A DNA stretch of 58,023 nt from Clostridium saudiense (lineage in GTDB: Bacteria; Bacillota; Clostridia; Clostridiales; Clostridiaceae), in assembly GCF_000577815.1 (NCBI RefSeq), contig NZ_CBYM010000021.1, positions 1-58,023 on the forward strand, given 5' to 3'. The position numbers and the translations under genes were made by a program. Positions 1 through 8,969 of this stretch are shown here, one piece after another. Position 1 is the stretch's first letter; the number at the start of each line of letters is the position of its first letter. The notes under the pieces were generated by a model. That model saw nothing but the letters and a program-made list of their open reading frames with translations, was not told where the DNA came from and did not search any database.

Positions 1-64
1 TTATTTTTTTTCTAAAAGTAACTTAATTTATTAAGTAATATAATATTTACTATTTGTCATATAT

Positions 65-92
65 TTGACACATACAGTGGTTATATTATAAG
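65..92 (+). promoter_or_regulatory. sigma-A-type promoter of htrA
   Basis: TTGACA (65-70) is followed after 16 bases by TATAAG (87-92). This lies about 40 bases upstream of the htrA start codon at 133. It is a sequence match only. Confidence 0.6.
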
Positions 93-132
93 TATCAAAT
101 AAATGAAAAATAAATTAAAGGAGTTAGTATAT

Positions 133-1362
133 ATGGATAATGAGAATATTTATGACGCTGCATATAGTGAAGCACATATAGTTGAGGAAGGAGAAGTAAA
201 AAACAACTTTGAAGAACAACATAAAAAAAAGAATAGTAAAAAAAAGAGAGGAAATGGAAACGGATTTGCTAAATATATTGCAATAGCTCTTATTTGTTCT
301 TTATTTGGAGGAGTAGTTGGTTCAGGAATTACTTACGTTATAGCAGATAAAGGCAATAATAGTACTAAATCAAATAATAGTGTGGTGACAGATCCAGTAT
401 CATTTGCAACAGATAATACAGCATTATCAGCAGCAGATATATATAAGAAAGTAGCACCTGCAGTTGTTATGGTATCAACAAAATCAATTCAAAGTGTTAA
501 TGGTTGGTTTCAACAAGAAACTGAGGGTATGGGATCAGGATTTATAATTAATGAAGATGGGTATATTTTAACAAACTATCATGTAATTGATGGAGCAAAA
601 GAAGTTACAGTAACATTAAGTGATGGTAGGGAAGTTACTGCTTCAGTAGTAAATTATGATGCTGATCAAGACGTAGCTATGATAAAAATTAATGATGATA
701 TAGAAGTTCCTGGAGTAGTAGAATTAGGAGATTCAGATGCATTACAACCAGGTGAAGAAGTATTAGCAATTGGTAATCCACTATCAAAAGAATTATCATC
801 AACATTAACAAAAGGAATAATAAGTGCATTAAATAGAAGTGTTGAAACTGAATCAGGTGTTAGCAGTAACTTAATTCAAACAGATACAGCTATTAATTCA
901 GGTAATAGTGGTGGACCATTAATAAACACTAAAGGCGAAGTTATTGGAATTAATACATTAAAAGCTAGTGATGGAGCAGAAGGTATTGGATTTGCAATTC
1001 CAATTAATGATGTTAAAGATAAAATAGATTCATTATCTAAACCAATATTAAATTTAGGTGTTTCAATTAGGGTAGTTGATGAACCTTTAGCTAAACAATT
1101 AAATTTAGAAGAAGGTTTATATGTTGTAGAAGTTAACGAATATTCACCAGCTGAAAAAGCAGGATTAAAGAGTGGTGATTTAATAGTTAAAGCAGATGGA
1201 ACTAGAATAAAGACATTCGAAGAGTTACAAGAAATTAAAAACTCTAAAGAAGAAGGAGATACTATTAATATTGAATTTATTAGAGATGGTAAAACTAAAA
1301 ATACTACTATAACATTAACATCAACATCATCAACATCATCTTCAGAATCAACAACAAATTAA
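133..1362 (+). CDS. htrA: HtrA/DegP-like membrane-anchored serine protease with PDZ domain
   Basis: Envelope quality-control protease that degrades misfolded exported proteins. I place the start at ATG 133 because AAAGGAG (117-123) is spaced 9 bases before it; the in-frame ATG at 103 has no such site. The 409-residue product has a short Lys-rich cytoplasmic N-terminus, one membrane segment (about 46-70), a trypsin-like domain and a C-terminal PDZ domain (about 300-390). The triad is visible: His150 in TNYHVIDG, Asp180 in DQDVAMI and Ser259 in GNSGGP. A Ser/Thr-rich tail ends the protein. It is a single-gene unit with its own promoter and a terminator shared with the convergent glycosyltransferase. 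Family assignment is firm; the substrate is unknown. Confidence 0.93.
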   Translation: MDNENIYDAAYSEAHIVEEGEVKNNFEEQHKKKNSKKKRGNGNGFAKYIAIALICSLFGGVVGSGITYVIADKGNNSTKSNNSVVTDPVSFATDNTALSAADIYKKVAPAVVMVSTKSIQSVNGWFQQETEGMGSGFIINEDGYILTNYHVIDGAKEVTVTLSDGREVTASVVNYDADQDVAMIKINDDIEVPGVVELGDSDALQPGEEVLAIGNPLSKELSSTLTKGIISALNRSVETESGVSSNLIQTDTAINSGNSGGPLINTKGEVIGINTLKASDGAEGIGFAIPINDVKDKIDSLSKPILNLGVSIRVVDEPLAKQLNLEEGLYVVEVNEYSPAEKAGLKSGDLIVKADGTRIKTFEELQEIKNSKEEGDTINIEFIRDGKTKNTTITLTSTSSTSSSESTTN

Positions 1363-1370
1363 TTATGAAT

Positions 1371-1410
1371 AAATAGACCATGTGGCTTAATAAGACTACA
1401 TGGTCTATTT
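1371..1410. terminator. bidirectional terminator between htrA and the convergent glycosyltransferase gene
   Basis: AAATAGACCATGT (1371-1383) pairs perfectly with ACATGGTCTATTT (1398-1410), giving a 13-bp stem with T-rich flanks on both sides. It starts 8 bases after the htrA stop and ends 3 bases from the stop of the minus-strand gene, so it can serve both. Confidence 0.8.
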
Positions 1411-1413
1411 ATT

Positions 1414-2532
1414 TTACTTTAAAATGCTTTCATAAGCTTTTAATGTAGAAATAGCAGTGTTTTTCCAAGTGAAGTTTAAGCTGTTTTTATAACCTTTTTC
1501 ACCATATTCAATTAATGAATCATAAGAATTTAATAATTGAAGCATTGAAGAAGCTAGTTCATCTTTATTATTTGGATTAATTAAGATTGCAGCATCAGAA
1601 GTAACTTCTGGTATTGATGTTAAATTGGATGTTATAACAGGAGTACCACAGCTCATTGCTTCAAGTGGTGGAAGGCCGAAGCCTTCATAAAGTGAAGGAT
1701 AAATAAATAACTCGCATGCATTATAAAAGTAAGGTAAGTCATCATCGACTACAAATCCAGTAAATATTACTTTGTCATCAATGTAAAGTTCTTTACATAA
1801 ATCTTGTAGTTTAGCACCTTCATCACGGACAGACCCACATAATACAAGTTTATAATCTTTATTTAGAGATTTATATATGCTGTTAAATGATAATATAAGT
1901 TCTTTGACATTTTTTCTAGTACTAAAACCACCTATATATAATAAAAAAGGTGAAGAAATATGATATTTATTTTTTATATAATCAATACAAACTTGTTTAT
2001 CTAAAGGTTTATAAGTTGAATTTGCTGCTAAAGGAGTAACAAATATTTTATCCTCATTAACTGAAGGAAAGAATTTTAAGATATCTTTTTTTGAATATTC
2101 GGATACAGTTAAGATTGCTTTAGAATTATTAATTATTAGGGGCATATCCCTAAGAAATCTTTCTAAGTATCCTCTACCAACAGTTTCAGGTAATATATAA
2201 GGGATTAAATCATGTATTGTAACTATTACAGGTGAAGTATATGATGTATTTAATCCAATTCCGTTTTGGGGTATATGATGTAAATCTATGCTATTTTCTT
2301 CAATATAACTTGGATAGTAATAATCTTCATAAAATGTTCCATGCTTTTTTGAAGTAAAAATTATTTTTGAATTATCCCTTTTAAACTCTCCATAATTTTC
2401 ACCAGCCCAAAAAATAGAATAAGTATTTTTTTGATCTATATTAAGAAGCTCTCTGAGAAGATTTTCTGTGTAAGTACCTATACCAGAACCTTTATATAAA
2501 TTAATCCCTCTAGCATCTATTGATAATTTCAA
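1414..2532 (-). CDS. GT4-family glycosyltransferase, probable spore coat glycosylation
   Basis: A 372-residue GT-B fold glycosyltransferase of the GT4 type. The N-terminal glycine-rich motif GIGTYT (acceptor side) and the C-terminal nucleotide-sugar EGFGLPPLE motif (E283-x7-E291) are both present. The start is TTG at 2532, preceded by AGGAGG nine bases upstream; the nearby ATG is out of frame and meets a stop at once. No signal peptide or membrane segment is seen, so it should be cytoplasmic. It is divergent from a CotS-family gene and is a clear paralogue of the second glycosyltransferase at 5520-6638, which has the same length. A role in spore-surface polysaccharide or glycoprotein synthesis is inferred from context; donor and acceptor are unknown. 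Confidence 0.85.
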   Translation of the reverse strand: MKLSIDARGINLYKGSGIGTYTENLLRELLNIDQKNTYSIFWAGENYGEFKRDNSKIIFTSKKHGTFYEDYYYPSYIEENSIDLHHIPQNGIGLNTSYTSPVIVTIHDLIPYILPETVGRGYLERFLRDMPLIINNSKAILTVSEYSKKDILKFFPSVNEDKIFVTPLAANSTYKPLDKQVCIDYIKNKYHISSPFLLYIGGFSTRKNVKELILSFNSIYKSLNKDYKLVLCGSVRDEGAKLQDLCKELYIDDKVIFTGFVVDDDLPYFYNACELFIYPSLYEGFGLPPLEAMSCGTPVITSNLTSIPEVTSDAAILINPNNKDELASSMLQLLNSYDSLIEYGEKGYKNSLNFTWKNTAISTLKAYESILK

Positions 2533-2601
2533 AGCATAACGCCTCCTAAAAAAACCTATAATATTATAAATATTAAATTAAAGTAATTTATGTGATAGTA
2601 A

Positions 2602-2631
2602 ACACAATGAAATATAAAATTTCATATAATA
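2602..2631 (+). promoter_or_regulatory. possible late-sporulation (sigma-K-like) promoter for the CotS cluster
   Basis: ACAC (2602-2605), 17 bases, then CATATAATA (2623-2631) matches the sigma-K pattern AC-N16/17-CATANNNTA. It lies 28 bases before the CotS start at 2659. Expression late in the mother cell would fit a coat gene. Pattern match only. Confidence 0.45.
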
Positions 2632-2658
2632 CAAAGAAGAAAGCTTTAGGAGTAAGCG

Positions 2659-3654
2659 ATGAATAAGGAAAATTTAAAAGAATCTATAGAATCTAATTAT
2701 GATATTAAGGTGCTAGCTATAGAGAAAGTAAAAAATAGTTATAGATTAGAAACTGAAAATACTAATTATGCTATAAAGATAATAAAGTATGATTTTCCAC
2801 ACTTCTATTTTATTTTATCTGCAATAGAACATCTTCAAAAAAGAGAATTTCATAAAATACCCCAAATATTAAACAACAAAGATGGAACAAAGTATATTAA
2901 ATTGGAAAATAGCTATGCTTATTTAACAGAATGGATACCATCTAGAGTAAGCAATTATGATAACCCTATTGAATTATCAAAAGTTGCTGAAAAGCTAGGA
3001 GAGCTTCATACCCGTAGTACAGGTTTTAATATAAATAACAATATGAGACCACGAATAGGATGGTATTCATGGATTAATGTATTTAATACACGATGCAATG
3101 AAATATTAGATTTTAAAAATAGAATAAATCAAAAAGCATATAAGTCAAAATTTGATTGTATTTATTTAAATAATATAGAAGCAGAAATAGAGAGAGGAAA
3201 AAAAGCAATAGATAATTTAAAGAAGCATAAATATATTGAAATAATGGATAAAGAAGTAATGAAGATGGGATTTTGTCATCACGATTATGCCCACCATAAT
3301 ATATTGGTTGATGATAAAAATGAATTGAATATTATTGATTTTGATTATTGCATTTTAGATTCGCATTTACATGATTTAGCATCATTATTAATTAGAGCTA
3401 TGAAAGGGGCTAAGTGGAGTAAGGATAAAGCTGATTTAATTATTAAAAATTACTGTAAAAGTAATGGATTATATGAAGATGAATTTAAATTAATAGGTGA
3501 TTTTATAAAATTTCCACAAACATTTTGGCAAATAGGTATTCAGTATTATTGGGAGCAACAACCTTGGGGAGAAGATTTTTTTGAAGAGAAAATAAACAAA
3601 TATTTAGAAGATGTTGAATATAGGGAAGAATTCTTAGAGTCATATTTCAAATAA
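2659..3654 (+). CDS. CotS-family spore coat protein (APH-like kinase fold), copy 1
   Basis: A 331-residue protein of the CotS family, which has the aminoglycoside phosphotransferase/choline kinase fold and is found on spore coats. The kinase catalytic loop is intact: CHHDYAHHN with Asp209 and Asn214, then a metal-binding IIDFDYC with Asp227. Aromatic-rich C-terminal motifs (FPQTFWQIGIQYYWEQQPWG) recur in the other two copies. RBS AGGAG (2649-2653) is 5 bases from the ATG. It heads a tight plus-strand run with the unknown gene (15-base gap) and the second CotS gene. The family is established as coat-associated; enzymatic activity on a sugar or small molecule is inference from the intact motifs. 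Confidence 0.85.
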   Translation: MNKENLKESIESNYDIKVLAIEKVKNSYRLETENTNYAIKIIKYDFPHFYFILSAIEHLQKREFHKIPQILNNKDGTKYIKLENSYAYLTEWIPSRVSNYDNPIELSKVAEKLGELHTRSTGFNINNNMRPRIGWYSWINVFNTRCNEILDFKNRINQKAYKSKFDCIYLNNIEAEIERGKKAIDNLKKHKYIEIMDKEVMKMGFCHHDYAHHNILVDDKNELNIIDFDYCILDSHLHDLASLLIRAMKGAKWSKDKADLIIKNYCKSNGLYEDEFKLIGDFIKFPQTFWQIGIQYYWEQQPWGEDFFEEKINKYLEDVEYREEFLESYFK

Positions 3655-3669
3655 AGAGGTGGATGATAT

Positions 3670-4410
3670 TTGGATATAATAGAATTTTTAAATGGGAATG
3701 GTATTATCGTTGGGGAGGAAAACTTTCCTAAGGGTAGTAAGAAAAAATATATGTGGGATATTGACTATCAAATAGCATTAATGGTGGAAATTCAAAAAAT
3801 AATGATGGGTAAAAAATCATATATAATTCCTAGAATAGAAAGTTCAATTGGACATGAAATAGAAACATTTATTGTACAAGCAAAAAAAACTTCTAAAATG
3901 TTAAAGTTGTTTGAGGAAAAAATGTCTAAAAGCGATTTAGATTACTTTATTATTGAGGAAGGAAATAAAATTTTAGATAGAGCTAACAAATCTTTAGATA
4001 CATTAGATGAGGATGAATACTTAAAAATAATAGTAAGGAGTATGAATAATTATGAGGTTTGCTTAGGAAGAGTAGATGAAGGAAATCTAAAAAAAGAGGG
4101 AATGGCAATTTGTATAAGAACAATAAGATATATCTCATATAATATGATTGAACATGATTGCTATAGTTATATAAAAAGGTTAAAAAGAAGGGGGTATAGT
4201 GGTGATATTGTTCATATAATAAATAAGTTTGCAGAAGAGTCTAATTTAAAAAGTGAAAGTATAGATTATATGAAAGTACTGGCAAATTATCCTGTAGAGT
4301 CAATAAAAGTATTATCAAAACTAAGGTACGATAGAGAACGATTCACTGATGATGAATGGGCAAAGGAGATTAATATGTCTCAAAGTATAGATGGTATTGA
4401 GCTTTTATGA
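3670..4410 (+). CDS. protein of unknown function in the CotS/glycosyltransferase cluster
   Basis: I do not recognise this 246-residue protein. The start is TTG 3670, chosen because AGAGGTGG (3654-3661) lies 8 bases upstream and no ATG fits better. It is soluble by appearance, with no signal peptide or membrane segment, rich in Lys, Glu and Ile and probably mostly helical. Features to search with are IPRIESSIGHEIETF near residue 55 and the charged segment YIKRLKRRGYSGD near 170. It starts 15 bases after the first CotS stop and ends 13 bases before the third gene, so the three are surely co-transcribed. A sporulation-coat role is inferred from position only. Confidence 0.75.
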   Translation: MDIIEFLNGNGIIVGEENFPKGSKKKYMWDIDYQIALMVEIQKIMMGKKSYIIPRIESSIGHEIETFIVQAKKTSKMLKLFEEKMSKSDLDYFIIEEGNKILDRANKSLDTLDEDEYLKIIVRSMNNYEVCLGRVDEGNLKKEGMAICIRTIRYISYNMIEHDCYSYIKRLKRRGYSGDIVHIINKFAEESNLKSESIDYMKVLANYPVESIKVLSKLRYDRERFTDDEWAKEINMSQSIDGIELL

Positions 4411-4423
4411 ATGGAGGAACAAA

Positions 4424-5458
4424 ATGAATAAATTTAGATATATAGATAAAAAGATATTGTGTAGCTATGACCTAAGTGAGGAATTTTTTAAAGAACTAGG
4501 TGTAGAAGTATATGATATTATTCCATTAAGAAAAGTATTTGTAATTTTTACCGATAAGGGTAAAAAAATATTAAAAAGAATTAACTCATCGGAAGAAAGA
4601 GTTGAATTTATAAATAAAGCTTTAAATATAATCAAAGAAAAAGATAAGTATATACTTCAATATTGCACTAATTCAAAGGGAAAAATAATCACTAAGTGGC
4701 ATGGAAAATCTTTTGTATTATTAGATATGATAGATGGAAGAGAGGCTACATTTACAAATCCAATTGAAGTTGAATGGTGTACAAAGTCTTTAGCTAATTT
4801 CCATAAAGCATCAGAAGGGATAATTAATGATTTAAATGAAAAAGAAGTTAATTTAAATGGAGCAAAAAATTTAATTTATGAATTTTTAAATGATTTATGT
4901 ATTATAACAGAGATTGAAAGAGTGGTTAGTAAATTTAATTATAAAAATGAATTTGATTTAATGTTTTTAAAGAATGTATCAAAAGCAAAAAATGATTTAA
5001 ATAAATGTATTAATCTACTGACTGAAGGGCCATATAATGAGTTATATGCTAAAAAAGATAATTATGTATTGTGTCATTTAGATTTGGCTCATCATAATTT
5101 TATAATAGAGGATAATGAAATAAATATAATTGATTTTGATTATTGCAAATTAGGCATTAAGGTGTTAGATATATATAATTATATTGTTAAGGTTATAAAA
5201 AACTATGCTTACAATAAAGATATACTAGTTAAAATAATAAATGATTATAATGAAATTTTTGAAATATCAGTTAAAGAGAAAAAAGTAGTTTCTGCATTAC
5301 TAAATTATCCAAGAGATTTTATAAATATTTCAATGGATTATTATTTGAAACAAAAGTCTTGGGATGAAGAGGTATTTATTAGTAGATTTAGAGATAAGAT
5401 TGAAAATGATATTTTTAGAACTGAATTGTTAAGATGTTTAAATGAAAATTTAGAATAA
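4424..5458 (+). CDS. CotS-family spore coat protein (APH-like kinase fold), copy 2
   Basis: A 344-residue CotS-family protein. The start is ATG 4424, six bases after GGAGG (4413-4417); the upstream in-frame ATG 4391 overlaps the previous gene and lacks a ribosome site. The kinase-like loop is CHLDLAHHN (Asp220) followed by IIDFDYC (Asp237), so the key residues are kept. The N-terminal half has diverged from copies 1 and 3. It is the third gene of the plus-strand run and is followed by a hairpin that separates it from the convergent glycosyltransferase gene. Fold assignment is confident; the substrate, if any, is unknown. Confidence 0.83.
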   Translation: MNKFRYIDKKILCSYDLSEEFFKELGVEVYDIIPLRKVFVIFTDKGKKILKRINSSEERVEFINKALNIIKEKDKYILQYCTNSKGKIITKWHGKSFVLLDMIDGREATFTNPIEVEWCTKSLANFHKASEGIINDLNEKEVNLNGAKNLIYEFLNDLCIITEIERVVSKFNYKNEFDLMFLKNVSKAKNDLNKCINLLTEGPYNELYAKKDNYVLCHLDLAHHNFIIEDNEINIIDFDYCKLGIKVLDIYNYIVKVIKNYAYNKDILVKIINDYNEIFEISVKEKKVVSALLNYPRDFINISMDYYLKQKSWDEEVFISRFRDKIENDIFRTELLRCLNENLE

Positions 5459-5463
5459 AATTA

Positions 5464-5491
5464 AAGGGCTATGCGTTAGCATAGTCCTTAC
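5464..5491. terminator. terminator between CotS copy 2 and the convergent glycosyltransferase gene
   Basis: AAGGGCTATGC (5464-5474) pairs with GCATAGTCCTT (5479-5489) with one G-U pair and a 4-base loop. The T-run on the plus side is weak (ACTTTATAT). Confidence 0.6.
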
Positions 5492-5519
5492 TTTATATAT
5501 TACTTTATAAAAATAAGCA

Positions 5520-6638
5520 TTAGAAGTTTATTATGCTTTCATAAGCCTTTATAGTGTTTAAGGCTGTATTTTTCCAAGAATAATTATTACTAGTAGACAA
5601 ACCTCTTTCAATCATAGTCAATTTTAAGAAGCTATCAGTCAATACACGTTCCATTGAATAGCAAAGTTCATCAATATCATTAGGATCTATAAGTATAGCT
5701 GAATTCCTGCATACTTCTGGAAGTGAAGTGACATTAGAAGCTATTACTGGTACTCCACAAGCCATTGCTTCAAGTGGTGGTAGACCAAATCCCTCATAAA
5801 ATGAAGGATATACTAAAAATTCACAGGCATTATAAAAAATAGGTAAATCATTTAATGGAATAAAATCAGTAAATATTACTGAATTAGAGATACCTAATTC
5901 TATTGCTTTATTTTTATAGATTTCGTATGATATTCCCTTTTTACCTGTTATTACAATCTTTAAATCTTCTTTTAAATTATCTTTTAAAAGAGAAAATGCC
6001 TCCAAAATGCCAATTATATTTTTTCTAGGGCTATATCCGCCAACATACAAAATAAAGTTATCAGCTATTTTGTAATTATCCTTAATAAATTTTTTACAAT
6101 AAGCTCTATCAATTGGTCTATAAATATCTTCAGCGGCAAGATGAGTTACAAAAATTTTTTCCTTTGGAAAGTTAAATTCTTCAGCTATATCAAGCTTTGA
6201 AAACTCTGAAACTGTAATTATGCCATCGCAGTTATCTAATATTTTTGGCATTTCTTCATTGAATATTCTTAAATAACGGTCACTAACAGTTTGGGGCATT
6301 CTTAGTGGAATTATATCATGCAAGGTAATGGTCTTAGGACAATTAACATTGCCAGAAAGGCCTACACCATTTTGAGGAACGTGATATAGCTCCATATTAA
6401 AATTTTCAAGTAAATTAGGAACTTTTACATCATCCCAAAAATTATTGTTAGAGGAGTCTTTTGTATATTCTATAGAGAAATTATCTTTAAGATTTAAATC
6501 AGAATCTTCTGGGATGAAGGTAAGATAATGATTTAAATTGTCATATTTGCTTAAATTGGTAATAAGCTGATAAGTGTAGGTTCCTATACCTGTTCCCCTA
6601 TACCATTTTGCGGCTCTTCCATCGATACCAATCTTCAT
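5520..6638 (-). CDS. GT4-family glycosyltransferase, paralogue of 1414-2532
   Basis: A 372-residue GT4 enzyme, the same length as the first copy and colinear with it throughout: [22 protein letters not shown] at the start and a late [17 protein letters not shown] nucleotide-sugar motif. The start is ATG 6638 with AAAGGA upstream. It lies divergent to the third CotS gene, repeating the arrangement of glycosyltransferase and CotS seen at 1.4-3.7 kb. This suggests duplication of a GT-CotS divergent pair followed by divergence. It probably adds sugars to a spore-surface glycan or glycoprotein; donor, acceptor and linkage cannot be read from the sequence. Confidence 0.85.
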   Translation of the reverse strand: MKIGIDGRAAKWYRGTGIGTYTYQLITNLSKYDNLNHYLTFIPEDSDLNLKDNFSIEYTKDSSNNNFWDDVKVPNLLENFNMELYHVPQNGVGLSGNVNCPKTITLHDIIPLRMPQTVSDRYLRIFNEEMPKILDNCDGIITVSEFSKLDIAEEFNFPKEKIFVTHLAAEDIYRPIDRAYCKKFIKDNYKIADNFILYVGGYSPRKNIIGILEAFSLLKDNLKEDLKIVITGKKGISYEIYKNKAIELGISNSVIFTDFIPLNDLPIFYNACEFLVYPSFYEGFGLPPLEAMACGVPVIASNVTSLPEVCRNSAILIDPNDIDELCYSMERVLTDSFLKLTMIERGLSTSNNYSWKNTALNTIKAYESIINF

Positions 6639-6742
6639 GATTTAATCCTTTCAAAATAGTTATAATTTATTATATTATAATAATTTAAAAATGTTAATAA
6701 AAGTAGATATATGTACATATAAATATAAAGGGGGTGAGGAAT

Positions 6743-7744
6743 ATGATGAGAGAATTTGAAATAGAAAGACAGTTTCAAATAAAAATAGATATAATAAAAG
6801 CAAATAAAGGTATCTATTATATTAAAACCAATAAAGGTGAACGATGTCTTAAAAAAATCAATTATGGGCCACAAAAACTTTTGTTTGTTTATGGTGCAAA
6901 AGAACATCTAATAAAAAATGGATTTGATAATGTAGATAGGTATTTTTTAAATATAGATGGTGAACCATATGCACTAGTTAATGAAGATTTATATACCTTA
7001 TCAGAGTGGCTAGAAGGAAGAGAATGTGACTTCCATAACATAGAAGAAGTTAAAATTGCAGCACAGACTTTAGCAAAATTACATGAAGCATCAAAAGGAT
7101 ATGACCCTCCTGAAAACTCAAAATTAAAGAGTGATTTAGGAAGATGGCCAAGCCTTATGGAGAAAAGAATTAAATCATTAGATAAGATGCGTGATATGAT
7201 AAGGAAAAAAAATAGGAAGAGTGACTTTGATTTATTATACTTAAAGTCAATGGAGTTTTATAAGGAAATTGGAAAGAAGGCACTAAATACTTTAAATTCA
7301 TCTGAATATATTAAATTATGTGAAATTGCAGAACAGGAAAAGAGTTTCTGCCATCATGATTATACTTATCACAATATTATTTTAGGTAATGATAATTCTG
7401 TTAGTGTAATAGATTTTGATTATTGCAAGAGGGAAGTAAGAACATTTGATATTTCAAACTTTATGATAAAAGTTTTAAAGAGAAACAATTGGAACATAGA
7501 TTTTGCAGATGCAATTATTGATTCCTATAATAGTATTTCGAAGTTAGATGAATGTGAATATAATGTCTTATATGCATACTTACAATTTCCACAAAGGTAT
7601 TGGAGGTTAGCTAATAGATATTATTATAACGAAGTAAATTGGGGACAAAATACCTTTGATAGTAAATTAGAAAGTATAATTAACGAAAAAGATGAGTATT
7701 TAAAATTCTTAGATGAGTTTAAAAAGAAATATAACACAATTTAA
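6743..7744 (+). CDS. CotS-family spore coat protein (APH-like kinase fold), copy 3
   Basis: A 333-residue CotS-family protein. I use ATG 6743, preceded at good spacing by AAAGGGGGTG (6728-6737); the in-frame GTG 6734 lies inside that ribosome site. Catalytic-loop motif CHHDYTYHN (Asp206) and VIDFDYC (Asp224) are intact, and the C-terminal FPQRYWRLANRYYYN block matches copy 1. Of the two other copies it is closer to copy 1 than to copy 2 by eye. It is a single gene, divergent from its glycosyltransferase partner and closed by a strong terminator. Spore coat location is known for the family; reaction unknown. Confidence 0.85.
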   Translation: MMREFEIERQFQIKIDIIKANKGIYYIKTNKGERCLKKINYGPQKLLFVYGAKEHLIKNGFDNVDRYFLNIDGEPYALVNEDLYTLSEWLEGRECDFHNIEEVKIAAQTLAKLHEASKGYDPPENSKLKSDLGRWPSLMEKRIKSLDKMRDMIRKKNRKSDFDLLYLKSMEFYKEIGKKALNTLNSSEYIKLCEIAEQEKSFCHHDYTYHNIILGNDNSVSVIDFDYCKREVRTFDISNFMIKVLKRNNWNIDFADAIIDSYNSISKLDECEYNVLYAYLQFPQRYWRLANRYYYNEVNWGQNTFDSKLESIINEKDEYLKFLDEFKKKYNTI

Positions 7745-7768
7745 AAGCCGGCTTTAAAGCTGGCTTTT
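7743..7768 (+). terminator. intrinsic terminator after CotS copy 3
   Basis: AAAAGCCGGCTT (7743-7754) pairs with AAGCTGGCTTTT (7757-7768) directly at the stop codon, giving 11 usable pairs with a 4-base loop and a T-tail. Confidence 0.8.
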
Positions 7769-7794
7769 AAAATACTGAGAATCAACATTTTGTT

Positions 7795-7881
7795 TAGTTA
7801 ATAGTTAATGAATAAATTTAGCTAAGCTGAATTAAAAAAATAAGAAACTCTAATAGAAGTTTCTTATTTAACTATTAACTA
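7795..7881 (-). repeat. MITE-like palindromic repeat, copy A
   Basis: Perfect 14-bp terminal inverted repeats: TAGTTAATAGTTAA (7795-7808) and TTAACTATTAACTA (7868-7881). Inside are two smaller hairpins, AATTTAGCT/AGCTGAATT and AAGAAACT/AGTTTCTT (about 7841-7866). Read on the minus strand the second hairpin is followed by TTATTTTTTT and comes just after the yabG stop at 7884, so this copy can act as the yabG terminator. Its orientation is inverted relative to copies B, C and D. Confidence 0.8.
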
Positions 7882-7883
7882 TA

Positions 7884-8762
7884 TTAAATGTATGGTGATT
7901 TAGGATAGCCTTCACGATATTTTCCACGAGTTTGAAGTCCACCGATGCCTTTTATACCTGTGATTGTATTTTCAACTATATTTGTTATTGAAACTACAGA
8001 ATCAATGTTAGTATAAGCTATTTTTTCGCATACAAAAACAGGATCTAAACAATGAATTAACACTCTACTAGGGGAACTAGCAAAATTAGCACCAGCATCT
8101 AATAGGCATTCATAGCAAGATTGACAAGCACCTGCAAAAATAACTAATTCATCATAACTAGAATTATAATTTCTAAGTGCCTTGACAGCATCTATATAAT
8201 ATTTTGAATTTCTATAATTATTTAAATCTAAGTAATCATCACTTGTTTTTAATACACTATCATGTCCAGTTAAAACTACAATATCTGGTTTAACTTCTTT
8301 AACTAAATCAACAACTTTCGTAGCTTGATCTTTTTCTGAAATAGCTCTACCAACAGCATCTAAAGAAAGTTGTTTATAAACTTTCAAGCATGTCTCTAAA
8401 TAGTCTTTATCACCATCGATATGAAGAATTTTTCCAGGGCGCCCGAAAATTAATTCATTATTGGGTGCTTTTTTTTGAGATTTACTGCTACGTGTGAATT
8501 GTGATATATCATGCCTATATCCACGGGTATTTACAGCCTTTTTAATTGCGTCATTAACTCTGCTATTTAATATTTTCTCTTTTTCACCAATAAAATTAAC
8601 ATCAACATGTTCTAAATCATCTTCAGGTGAATCAGCAATTATTCTTATGCTTATACCTTTAAGTATATATACTATTTTACCATCTATTTCTTTTATATCG
8701 ATAATTTTAAAAGTTATATCCTTATCATAGGATTTTCTTACAACAGTATCGCCTATTACCAT
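7884..8762 (-). CDS. yabG: sporulation-specific protease YabG
   Basis: A 292-residue YabG (peptidase family U57), the mother-cell protease that processes spore coat proteins during coat maturation. Recognised from the N-terminal small beta-domain (VIGDTVVRKSYDKDITFK) followed by the conserved core with FGRPGKILHIDGD, VVLTGHDS and the cysteine-rich FAGACQSCYECLLDAGA. The ATG start at 8762 has a GGAG-type site upstream. It is adjacent and divergent to veg, the same pairing as in Bacillus subtilis. A sigma-E/K-like minus-10 element (CATATTATA) lies about 35 bases upstream. Its terminator seems to be provided by repeat copy A. Confidence 0.93.
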   Translation of the reverse strand: MVIGDTVVRKSYDKDITFKIIDIKEIDGKIVYILKGISIRIIADSPEDDLEHVDVNFIGEKEKILNSRVNDAIKKAVNTRGYRHDISQFTRSSKSQKKAPNNELIFGRPGKILHIDGDKDYLETCLKVYKQLSLDAVGRAISEKDQATKVVDLVKEVKPDIVVLTGHDSVLKTSDDYLDLNNYRNSKYYIDAVKALRNYNSSYDELVIFAGACQSCYECLLDAGANFASSPSRVLIHCLDPVFVCEKIAYTNIDSVVSITNIVENTITGIKGIGGLQTRGKYREGYPKSPYI

Positions 8763-8794
8763 TTTATTCTCCTAACTAATACATCATTTCAATC

Positions 8795-8803
8795 TATAAT
8801 ATG
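8795..8803 (-). promoter_or_regulatory. possible sigma-E/sigma-K minus-10 element of yabG
   Basis: On the minus strand this reads CATATTATA, a good match to the mother-cell minus-10 pattern. A convincing minus-35 is not clear, so only the minus-10 is called. Confidence 0.35.
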
Positions 8804-8928
8804 ATATTTTCATGGCATTTGCCCCTCAAATATTTATTGATAATTTAATAATAATGAATAAAAAACTGTAAAAAAAGCAATAATAATTAATGGATAAAAT
8901 GATAAATATATAAAGGTAAAAGTTTACA

Positions 8929-8957
8929 TTGACAAAAACACCGTAAGGTGATAAAAT
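8929..8957 (+). promoter_or_regulatory. upstream tandem promoter of veg
   Basis: TTGACA (8929-8934), 17-base spacer, TAAAAT (8952-8957). The spacer holds the small palindrome CACCGTAAGGTG. Confidence 0.55.
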
Positions 8958-8969
8958 AATTGGTTTTAT

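Noticed and set aside
6635..6907. Minus-strand frame upstream of the second glycosyltransferase
   Set aside because: It overlaps the start of CotS copy 3 and has a Phe/Tyr/Ile-rich shadow composition.
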